A stretch of DNA of 46,289 nucleotides from contig RECP01000113.1 of NCBI GenBank assembly GCA_007693945.1, positions 1 through 46,289 on the forward strand, in the 5' to 3' direction. Source of the DNA: Spirochaetaceae bacterium (GTDB lineage: Bacteria; Spirochaetota; Spirochaetia; DSM-27196; PWMO01). Each line of letters begins with the position of its first letter. Within the stretch, counting starts at the first letter, position 1. The translations under genes and the position numbers were made by a program. Positions 40,311 through 46,289 of the stretch are shown piece after piece. The notes below the pieces were generated by a model. The model worked only from the letters and a program-made list of their open reading frames with translations. It was not told where the DNA came from and ran no database searches.

Positions 40311-40463
40311 GCGTCGCTCACTCATGGTGTATTGCACACTGCAACTGGCGGCTTCCGCCGCCGGCCCGGACGAGCGTATCACTCCCGGTGTCTCGCCGCA
40401 GCAGTGAAGCAGCCTGGTAGTACCGCACGGCACCTCAGCGCTTCACGGCACGGTGATCCGTAC

Positions 40464-41552
40464 TCAGCTCTCCTGGATGATCTGTTTCAGCGCGCGGATA
40501 TACCCCATGGCGAAGGCCATGCCGGCGTGCCACGGTGCGGCGCATTCCATCAGCGGGGTGTGATCGGGAATCACCACACCGTCGTAACCCAGCTGATCGA
40601 GCAGCCGAATCACTCGCACTACATCCAGATCACCCTCGTCGAGGAAGACTTCGTGATACCGGGGAACTGTGCCGACAACGTTGCGCAGATGGATGTAGGC
40701 AACCTGACCCGCTCCGACGTGACGTTCGATGGTCCGGTAGATATCGCCGTCCGCCATCTCCTGCAGCGTTCCGAGGCAGAACTCCAGGCTGTTGGCTGGT
40801 GAAGGTGCCAGATCGAGCAAGCGCTGATAGCGGTCGTGCGTGTAGACCAGCCGCGGCTGCCGCCGCACGGTCGGAAACGGAGGATCATCAGGGTGTGCCG
40901 CCAGACGAACACCGGCTTCTTCGGCTACCGGAAGCACGGCCCTCAAGAAGTACTCAAGACGTGCCCACAGTTCCTGTTCGCTGATCTCCGGCAGTTCGCC
41001 GTCCGCGGCGTTGTCGTCATACCACATGTTCCAGACCATGCCGCGTGGAATCGGGCGGGGGTCTCCTCCGTCCACGCCCACCGACCGGGCGCCGCCGCGG
41101 GCGAACGTTCCCGACACGCGTCCCGCCACGCCGGCGATACTGAAGTTGTAGCCGATCACCGGGATCCCGGCGCGGCCCACGTCGCGGATGATCTGCTGTA
41201 AACGCTCGAGCTGACGCTCCCGTCCGGGACCGGCCAGCAGGACGTCATACCAGTCGAGCGGATCGAAGTTCTCGATTGCGTAAAGCGTGAGCCCGTGAGC
41301 CGCAAGCTCTTCGCGGATGCGGACCAATGAGTCGTACTGCCACAGTTGCCGCGTGGCGCCGGCGTGCCCCCAACCGTCACGCCCGCCGATCGGCTGGTTG
41401 TCGCGATGGTTGTTCTTGAGTTGCTTTCCCTGGTTGAAGTAATCGACCAGGTGGACTACGGCGTGGGTTGCGCCGCACTGGCGTGCGAACCGGTATCCGT
41501 CGTCGTTCAACATGTGCTGGTAGAATCCGAATCCAAGCTTGATCTGCGCCAC
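40464..41552 (-). CDS. uxuA: mannonate dehydratase
   Basis: The 362-residue protein belongs to the UxuA family of TIM-barrel dehydratases, which turn D-mannonate into 2-keto-3-deoxygluconate. Recognisable segments are IKLGFGFYQHMLND and ATHAVVHLVDYF at the start, WYDVLLAGPGRERQLE, VIGYNFSIAGVAG, RLAAHPDDPPFP and SLEFCLGTLQEM with metal-site His/Cys positions, and VVIPDHTPLM near the end. The start is probably GTG 41552, with GGAGGGG upstream; the longer frame begins with a TTG. It is convergent with the SDR gene and divergent from the sugar-isomerase operon. Its promoter region overlaps the transketolase remnant. Confidence 0.9.
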   Translation of the reverse strand: MAQIKLGFGFYQHMLNDDGYRFARQCGATHAVVHLVDYFNQGKQLKNNHRDNQPIGGRDGWGHAGATRQLWQYDSLVRIREELAAHGLTLYAIENFDPLDWYDVLLAGPGRERQLERLQQIIRDVGRAGIPVIGYNFSIAGVAGRVSGTFARGGARSVGVDGGDPRPIPRGMVWNMWYDDNAADGELPEISEQELWARLEYFLRAVLPVAEEAGVRLAAHPDDPPFPTVRRQPRLVYTHDRYQRLLDLAPSPANSLEFCLGTLQEMADGDIYRTIERHVGAGQVAYIHLRNVVGTVPRYHEVFLDEGDLDVVRVIRLLDQLGYDGVVIPDHTPLMECAAPWHAGMAFAMGYIRALKQIIQES

Positions 41553-41704
41553 GTTGATCCCCTCCAAGGTGTCCGGTCAGCTCCCTTCTGCCCTCACGCG
41601 CGTTGACCGGCAAGCATACCGTATACGAACTGGAGTCACAACAGGAGGAGCACGGCCCCCCCCAGGACGTCGCACTTCAGCCACCCGGAGTCGGTTGGCA
41701 TAGT

Positions 41705-41881
41705 ATGGCTGCGGAGACGTTCCGAGGGCCACTCTGCGGCGCGGCGCCGGTCAAGTGTGTCGGGGTCAACGATCGCTTTACGGAAACCGGTCCGTATGAC
41801 ACACTACTGGATGACTGCGGTCTGGCGGTTGCCGATATTGTCAAAGCCGCGCACAATGCGGTCGGAGCCAAGAAGGAGTGA
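41705..41881 (+). pseudogene. transketolase C-terminal remnant
   Basis: The last 59 codons of a frame ending at 41881 match the C-terminal end of transketolase: APVKCVGVNDRFTETGPYDTLLDDCGL followed by VADIVKAAHNAV. In intact proteins this follows hundreds of residues of pyrimidine-binding and C-terminal domains, which are absent here. The remaining upstream 152 bases to the mannonate dehydratase start carry no transketolase-like sequence. The remnant's final codons hold the AAGGAG ribosome binding site of the next gene. This suggests that a transketolase gene once headed this operon and was deleted down to the part needed for downstream translation. No start codon with a ribosome binding site is present, so expression is unlikely. 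Confidence 0.72.
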
Positions 41882-41885
41882 TTGT

Positions 41886-42800
41886 ATGAAGGAACCAATT
41901 CAGAACTACGCCACAATCGGTCTGGTCCATTTTATGCTGTGGAAAGAGTGCATCAAGGGCGAAGGAGATTTCTCCTCAGTTTCCACCCTGCTCGATGACC
42001 CCTACTTTGACGCTATCGAGGTTTCGTGGATCAAGGACGCCGCCGCCCGTGCCCGGGTTGCGCAGGCGGTAAGGCAGTCAGGCAAAGCGCTGGCGTTTGG
42101 CGCGCAACCCGTGTTGCTGACACAGAAGCTCGATATCAACCATCTCGACGAGGCCGAACGCAGCAGAGCGGTTGCGGCGGTGGTCGACGTTATGCCGCAG
42201 GCCGTCGAACTCGGCGCGCGCGGACTCGGGTTGCTGTCCGGCAAGAACGTGGCCGCGGCGCACAAGGACCGCGCTATGGAGCAGCTGGTGAAGTCGCTGG
42301 TTGAGATCGGCAGCGCGCTCAAGCAGCACAGCGATATCCCGCTGGTGCTTGAAACCTTCGACCAGCTGGACTACGGCAAGAACTGCCTTATCGGGCCCAA
42401 CAAGGACGCTGCGGCTATCGCCACAGAGGTGCGGAAATCGATACCCGGGTTTGGCCTGATGATCGACCTGAGCCACCTGCCGCTGCAGGGCGAGAGCTCA
42501 GCCGGCGCCTGGGCTGATGCCGGTGACTACGTGGTGCACGCGCACATGGGGAACTGCATCATGAACAAGCCCGATCACCCCATGAACGGCGATGAGCATC
42601 CGCCGCTGTGCGATCCCGACGGTCAGAACTGCGTCGATGAGCTGACGGAATACCTCGGCGTCCTGCTCGAGAACGGTTATCTGAGCAGGGAGAGACGGCC
42701 GTTCCTTAGTTTTGAGGTCTGTATTTACGGCGACTGGACGCGCGAGAAGCTTCTGGCGCAATGCAAGGAGACCCTCGATACGGCGTGGGCGCGAGTCTGA
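41886..42800 (+). CDS. sugar phosphate isomerase/epimerase family protein
   Basis: A 304-residue TIM-barrel protein of the xylose isomerase-like group. Segments include YFDAIEVSWIKDAAARARVAQ, LGARGLGLLSGKN, IPLVLETFDQLDYGKN with a likely metal-binding glutamate, FGLMIDLSHLPL with Asp/His, and VVHAHMGNC with a histidine. Such enzymes isomerise or epimerise keto-sugars or sugar acids, or dehydrate inosose-like compounds. The ATG at 41886 follows AAGGAG that belongs to the transketolase remnant. It is the first intact gene of a rightward catabolic operon. The substrate is unknown; position points to a sugar acid. Confidence 0.82.
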   Translation: MKEPIQNYATIGLVHFMLWKECIKGEGDFSSVSTLLDDPYFDAIEVSWIKDAAARARVAQAVRQSGKALAFGAQPVLLTQKLDINHLDEAERSRAVAAVVDVMPQAVELGARGLGLLSGKNVAAAHKDRAMEQLVKSLVEIGSALKQHSDIPLVLETFDQLDYGKNCLIGPNKDAAAIATEVRKSIPGFGLMIDLSHLPLQGESSAGAWADAGDYVVHAHMGNCIMNKPDHPMNGDEHPPLCDPDGQNCVDELTEYLGVLLENGYLSRERRPFLSFEVCIYGDWTREKLLAQCKETLDTAWARV

Positions 42801-42843
42801 ATGCTGCCGCGCCGTTCGGTATACACCAGCATAGGAGGCTGAG

Positions 42844-43797
42844 ATGAAGATCGTTGTATTGGATGGATATACGCTCAACCCTGGAGACAACCCGTGGACC
42901 GAGGTAGAGAAGCTCGGTGAGTTCAGCGTCTACGACCGCAGCTCCGCGGACCAGATAGTCGAGCGGGCCAAAGACGCCGAAATCGTTCTGACCAACAAAA
43001 CTCCGCTGTCGCGCGATACCATAGCGGCACTCTCCAGGCTCAAGTTCATTGGAGTTCTGGCAACCGGCTACAACGTTGTTGACATCGAGGCCGCCCGCGA
43101 GCGTGGCATTCCAGTCAGCAACGTTCCGATCTACGGTACCGACGCGGTAGCCGAGTACGTGTTTGCGCTGGTTACCAATCACTTTCGCCGTCCGGTTCTG
43201 CATGCCGAACTGGTTCAGAAGGGCGAGTGGAAGAAGAGTGGCGACTTCTCGTTCTGGCGCACCCCGTTGGTGGAGCTTGCCGGCAAGACTATGGGTATCG
43301 TCGGTTTCGGCAGAATCGGGCGCCGGGTTGGCGAGTTGGCAGCGGCATTCAAGATGGAAGTGCTGGCGCACGATACCTACCAGGGCAATCCGCCGGACTT
43401 CGCCTTTGCGTGGTCCGAGGTGGACGAACTGTTCAGCCGCAGTGACGTGGTAACGCTGCATTGCAACCAGACAGCGCAGAACACCGAAATGGTGAACAAG
43501 GCGCTGCTGTCGCGAATGAAAAAGAGCGCCTTCTTGGTCAACACCGCCCGCGGGGGGCTGGTCAACGAACGAGACCTGGCGGATGCGCTGAACAACGGCA
43601 CGCTTGCCGGCGCCGCAGTTGACGTTGTCTCATCGGAGCCAATCAAAGAGAACAACCCGCTTTTTTCGGCCAGCAATATCATGGTTACGCCGCACATCGC
43701 CTGGGCCGCGCTCGAAGCGCGCATTCGGCTGATGGAAACCACCGCGGAAAACATTAGCGCCTTTCAGGCCGGCAAGCCCATCAACGTGGTCAACTAG
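42844..43797 (+). CDS. D-2-hydroxyacid dehydrogenase (glycerate dehydrogenase-like)
   Basis: A 317-residue NAD-dependent dehydrogenase. The nucleotide-binding loop is MGIVGFGRIGRRVGELA (near 155-170). The catalytic triad is present as Arg in VNTARGGLVNE, Glu in SSEPIKENNP and His in VTPHIAWAA. The N-terminal VLDGYTLNPGDNPW and IPVSNVPIYGTDAVAEYVFAL resemble glycerate/hydroxypyruvate reductases (HprA). It would interconvert hydroxypyruvate or a sugar-derived 2-ketoacid with its D-hydroxyacid. AGGAGG precedes the ATG. It lies 43 bases after the isomerase gene in the same operon. Confidence 0.88.
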   Translation: MKIVVLDGYTLNPGDNPWTEVEKLGEFSVYDRSSADQIVERAKDAEIVLTNKTPLSRDTIAALSRLKFIGVLATGYNVVDIEAARERGIPVSNVPIYGTDAVAEYVFALVTNHFRRPVLHAELVQKGEWKKSGDFSFWRTPLVELAGKTMGIVGFGRIGRRVGELAAAFKMEVLAHDTYQGNPPDFAFAWSEVDELFSRSDVVTLHCNQTAQNTEMVNKALLSRMKKSAFLVNTARGGLVNERDLADALNNGTLAGAAVDVVSSEPIKENNPLFSASNIMVTPHIAWAALEARIRLMETTAENISAFQAGKPINVVN

Positions 43798-43813
43798 CGC
43801 GCTGGAGCTCAGG

Positions 43814-44191
43814 ATGTACACAATAGCGATAGAGGCCGGTGAGGTACGGATGCAGGCCGAGCTGCGCGAAAGCCCGGCTTCCACGGCAATATGGAACGCG
43901 CTGCCGCTGGAGGGCAGGGCCAATTGCTGGGGCGATGAGGTCTATTTTTCAACCGGGCTGCAGCTCGAACTGGAGCCGGATGCCACGGACACGATGCCGG
44001 TGGGAAGCCTGGCCTACTGGCCGCCGGGGAAGGCGTTCTGCATTCTGTTTGGCCCGACGCCGGCCAGCGGTTCCGACGGGGAGCCGCGGCTGGCCAGCGA
44101 GAGTAACAGACTCGGGGCCGTAAAAGGAGACGCCGCGGCCTTTCGCGCGGTAGCCGACGGTACCGAGATCGTGGTCCGGCGAGCTTCGTAG
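43814..44191 (+). CDS. cyclophilin-like protein (TM1367 type)
   Basis: The 125-residue protein matches the cyclophilin-like domain family typified by TM1367: AELRESPASTAIWNALPLEGRANCWGDEVYF, then VGSLAYWPPGKAFCILFGPTP. Members have a cyclophilin fold but lack proline isomerase residues; their biochemical role is unknown, and they often occur inside metabolic operons. It lies 16 bases after the dehydrogenase gene and 18 before the enolase-superfamily gene. A ligand-binding or accessory enzymatic role in the sugar-acid pathway is possible. Confidence 0.8.
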   Translation: MYTIAIEAGEVRMQAELRESPASTAIWNALPLEGRANCWGDEVYFSTGLQLELEPDATDTMPVGSLAYWPPGKAFCILFGPTPASGSDGEPRLASESNRLGAVKGDAAAFRAVADGTEIVVRRAS

Positions 44192-44209
44192 AGCCGACCG
44201 GGAGCAGCC

Positions 44210-45316
44210 GTGAAGATTACGCACGTTACGCCGGGGCACTACCGTATTCCGCTGCCGCGGGTTCTCAGCGACTCGACTCACGGGAGTATCCCGGCCTTTG
44301 AGATGGTCACTGTATGCGTTCAGACCGATGCCGGCATAAAGGGAACCGGGTACACCTATACCGTGGGAAGCGGTGGTTCGGCGATCACGCGGCTTCTGGC
44401 TGACGAGCTGGCGCCGCTGCTGTGCGGCTGTGATCCGCGGTGCACCGAGCAGACCTGGCGCCAGATGTGGCGGCACCTGCACTACGTCGGTCGCGGCGGC
44501 CTGGCCGGATTTGCAGTTTCGGCCGTAGACATTGCGCTGTGGGACATCAAAGCGCAGGCCGGCGGCGAGCCGCTGTGGCGGTTGCTCGGCGGCGCTTCGT
44601 CACGGGTTCCAGCCTACGCCGGCGGCGTCGACCTGCATTTCACCACCGAGGAACTGTTGGCGGAGATGGACGACTATCTGGCGCAGGGCTTCCACGCGCT
44701 GAAAATCAAGGTCGGCCATGATGATCTGAAGCAGGATATCGAGCGCGTGGCCGCGGTGCGCCGCAGAATCGGCCCCGACGTTGTGTTGATGCTGGATGCC
44801 AATATGCGCTGGCGCCTTGACGAGGCACTGCGTGCGGTAAAGGCACTGCGTGATTTCGACCCGTTCTGGCTCGAAGAGCCTTTTGAACCGGACTACGAAG
44901 AAGCGCACGCCACGCTTGCCGCGCGCGGAATACCGATTGCAACCGGCGAGAACCTGCACACCATCGCCGAGTTTCAGCGTATGATGGATCGCGGCGGGGT
45001 TTCCTTCGTGCAGCCCGATCTGACCAATGCAGGCGGAGTGACCGGCTGGATGAAGGTTGCGCACGCGGCCGAGTGCCGCAATCTGCCGGTCAGCTCGCAC
45101 GGCGCGCACGACCTGCACGTACACCTGTTGTGCGCCGTTGCCAACGCCAGTTACCTCGAGGTGCACCGTTTCGGGCTGGATCGATTTCTCGCAGCGCCTC
45201 TCACACTGGAAGACGGCTGCGCTGTTGCACCGGATCGACCCGGCCACGGTTTGCAGTTCAAATGGGATGATCTGGAAGCGTTCAGAATCGCATCCGGAGA
45301 CAGGAGTCAAGCATGA
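44210..45316 (+). CDS. mandelate racemase/muconate lactonizing enzyme family protein
   Basis: A 368-residue enolase-superfamily enzyme. After the capping domain, the barrel has the base motif ALKIKVGH (Lys-x-Lys), the metal ligands Asp in MLDANMRW, Glu in WLEEPF and Glu in ATGENLHT, and His in SSHGAHDLHVHL. This set belongs to the mandelate racemase subgroup, mostly acid-sugar dehydratases and racemases. A dehydratase acting on a hexonate or aldarate would fit the operon. Start is GTG 44210 with GGGAG upstream. Its stop overlaps the next gene by four bases. Exact substrate is unknown. Confidence 0.88.
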   Translation: MKITHVTPGHYRIPLPRVLSDSTHGSIPAFEMVTVCVQTDAGIKGTGYTYTVGSGGSAITRLLADELAPLLCGCDPRCTEQTWRQMWRHLHYVGRGGLAGFAVSAVDIALWDIKAQAGGEPLWRLLGGASSRVPAYAGGVDLHFTTEELLAEMDDYLAQGFHALKIKVGHDDLKQDIERVAAVRRRIGPDVVLMLDANMRWRLDEALRAVKALRDFDPFWLEEPFEPDYEEAHATLAARGIPIATGENLHTIAEFQRMMDRGGVSFVQPDLTNAGGVTGWMKVAHAAECRNLPVSSHGAHDLHVHLLCAVANASYLEVHRFGLDRFLAAPLTLEDGCAVAPDRPGHGLQFKWDDLEAFRIASGDRSQA

Positions 45317-45741
45317 TAGCCGGTGTCGAGCACGTTGCCATCAGCGTATCCAACCTGGAGAACTCGCTGGCCTTCTATCGCGACCTGTTGGGGCTCAGCC
45401 TGGCACGCGTGCTTGAGTGCGGGCCCGAGACTCCGCTGCCCGAGGCAACCGCCCAGCCGGGCTGCCGCGCCCGCATTGCGCACCTCTACACCGGATCGTT
45501 CCTGCTCGAGCTCTTCGAGTATCGCGAGCCCGAGGGCCGGCCGATAGAACCCGGGCGGCGTCAGGCCGATCACGGCCTGGTTCACCTCGGCTTTCGCTCC
45601 ACCGACGCGCGCGCGGACTTCAAACGGCTCCGGCAGCACGGCGTCGAATTCCTCAGCGATCCGGTGGAGTTCCGCCCGGGGGTGTGGCTGTTCTACTTCC
45701 GCGGCCCCGACGGCGAGGTACTGGAACTGCGGGAGTCGTGA
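45313..45741 (+). CDS. VOC-family (glyoxalase/dioxygenase fold) protein
   Basis: A 142-residue vicinal-oxygen-chelate protein with paired beta-alpha-beta-beta-beta modules. VEHVAISVSNLENSLAFYRDLLGL opens the first. The second has HGLVHLGFRSTDARADFKRL and ends FYFRGPDGEVLELRES. Likely metal ligands are His in VEHVAIS, Glu in LLELFEY, His in LVHLGF and Glu in VLELRES. Family members are glyoxalases, epimerases or dioxygenases. It overlaps the upstream enolase-superfamily gene (ATGA), so it may process that enzyme's product. The following gene begins two bases after its stop. Confidence 0.88.
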   Translation: MIAGVEHVAISVSNLENSLAFYRDLLGLSLARVLECGPETPLPEATAQPGCRARIAHLYTGSFLLELFEYREPEGRPIEPGRRQADHGLVHLGFRSTDARADFKRLRQHGVEFLSDPVEFRPGVWLFYFRGPDGEVLELRES

Positions 45742-45742
45742 A

Positions 45743-46289
45743 ATGAACCGGGAGAAACTGCTTGTCGAACAGCGCTGGGAACGTCTGCGCTCCGATGCGG
45801 ATGACATAAGGCAGCTACCCGCGCGGCATGCCGCGCAGATCCTCTTCGATATGTACCTGATCAACGAGTTCGAGCACGCACTGCTCCGGCTCAAAGCCGA
45901 TGACTGCATCTGGGGTCCCGTTCACACCAGTGTCGGGCAGGAGGCGGTGGCCGCGGCCTCGATCAGGGCGCTGAAGCGTGGTGACAAGATCACCGGCAGC
46001 CATCGGGCGCACCACCAGTTTCTCAGTAAGACCATGAGCCACGTGCTCGACGAAGAGTGGGACCCGCTGGGAGACGACCTCCCGGATGAAGGCACCGAGG
46101 CGGTCGTACGTACCCTGGGCGAGATCATGGGGCTGGCCAACGGCTACTGCGGCGGCAGGGGCGGTTCGATGCACCTTCGCAACCTGGAGGCCGGCGTACT
46201 GGGCACCAACGCCATAGTGGCGGGCGGGATTCCGATTGCCGTGGGCGCGGCGTTCGCCGAGAAGTACAACGGCAGCGGCAACCTGGTGG
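45743..46289 (+). CDS. thiamine-diphosphate-dependent E1 dehydrogenase, alpha part (partial)
   Basis: The frame starts at ATG 45743 and runs off the window after 182 codons. It matches the E1 alpha region of 2-oxoacid dehydrogenases (pyruvate, acetoin or branched-chain). Matching segments are ILFDMYLINEFEHALLRL, PVHTSVGQEAVAAAS, KITGSHRAHHQFLSK, YCGGRGGSMHL and LGTNAIVAGGIPIAVGAAFAEKY leading to the thiamine-binding segment, which lies beyond the edge. The stretch DEEWDPLGDDLPDEGTEAVVRTL between the second and third blocks is longer than in typical E1 alpha proteins. It is the last visible gene of the sugar-acid operon. A beta subunit or fused beta half and an E2 should follow. The oxo-acid substrate is unknown. 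Confidence 0.85.
   Translation, partial: MNREKLLVEQRWERLRSDADDIRQLPARHAAQILFDMYLINEFEHALLRLKADDCIWGPVHTSVGQEAVAAASIRALKRGDKITGSHRAHHQFLSKTMSHVLDEEWDPLGDDLPDEGTEAVVRTLGEIMGLANGYCGGRGGSMHLRNLEAGVLGTNAIVAGGIPIAVGAAFAEKYNGSGNLV

Noticed and set aside
40346..40362. Small GGCGG-CTT-CCGCC hairpin between the convergent SDR and mannonate dehydratase genes
   Set aside because: Only a five-bp stem and no T-run; too weak to call a terminator.
1..46289. CRISPR arrays, insertion sequences or prophage genes
   Set aside because: No regularly spaced repeat array, transposase or phage structural protein was seen; the toxin remnant at the left edge is the only mobile-element-type trace.

Overview
The window is 46 kb of GC-rich bacterial DNA. 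The best guess for the organism is a free-living anaerobic or facultative member of the Spirochaetota. The pointers are the tRNA-Ser / tRNA-Ser / SRP RNA / dnaX / ybaB / recR block, tRNAs without an encoded CCA, a YesM/YesN-type sensor pair beside a sugar ABC importer, and lipoproteins with InlB-type, GLUG and beta-helix repeats. This is inference; no rRNA or other decisive marker is present.

Layout. 0-4.3 kb: leftward genes for a small glycosyltransferase, a nitrilase-family amidohydrolase, an acetyltransferase fused to a membrane domain and a CBS-pair protein, with the tail of a dead AbiEii-type toxin gene at the left edge. 4.7-5.8 kb: class II fructose-bisphosphate aldolase. 5.9-15.7 kb: a leftward carbohydrate-sensing and uptake locus. 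A Cache-type histidine kinase, an AraC-type response regulator and a periplasmic binding protein overlap one another and lie upstream of an RbsA/RbsC-like importer, its own binding protein and an aldehyde dehydrogenase. Direct repeats with a 21-bp period sit in front of both transcription units and are candidate regulator sites. 16-18 kb: a class III aminotransferase and a GYD-domain protein. 18.1-20.5 kb: a B12-type radical SAM protein translationally coupled to an unusual membrane protein whose N-terminus resembles RiPP leader peptides of the Nif11/NHLP/Os1348 kind, followed by pseudopilin-like and PBP1C-tail-like domains. This pair is the best candidate for an undescribed system. 20.8-25.5 kb: a divergent rightward set of GT2 glycosyltransferase, FkbM methyltransferase, class I methyltransferase and a GHKL ATPase.

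25.7-28.7 kb: two serine tRNAs, SRP RNA, dnaX, ybaB and recR. 28.7-30.9 kb: orphan hypA-hypB facing a cysteine-rich ferredoxin-type protein. 30.9-35.8 kb: a beta-helix lipoprotein, an HgcAB-associated AbrB-like regulator with an ArsM-type methyltransferase, and a GLUG lipoprotein. 35.9-39.5 kb: pth, lipoate ligase, purine nucleoside phosphorylase and a saccharopine-dehydrogenase-like protein. 39.5-46.3 kb: hexuronate and sugar-acid catabolism, with an SDR mannonate oxidoreductase, mannonate dehydratase, sugar isomerase, D-2-hydroxyacid dehydrogenase, cyclophilin-like protein, enolase-superfamily dehydratase, VOC protein and a thiamine-dependent E1 subunit running off the right edge. A truncated transketolase tail remains at the head of the rightward part.

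Start codons were moved from the longest reading frame where a Shine-Dalgarno sequence or family conservation favoured it. All functional calls come from reading the protein sequences; no database search was possible.
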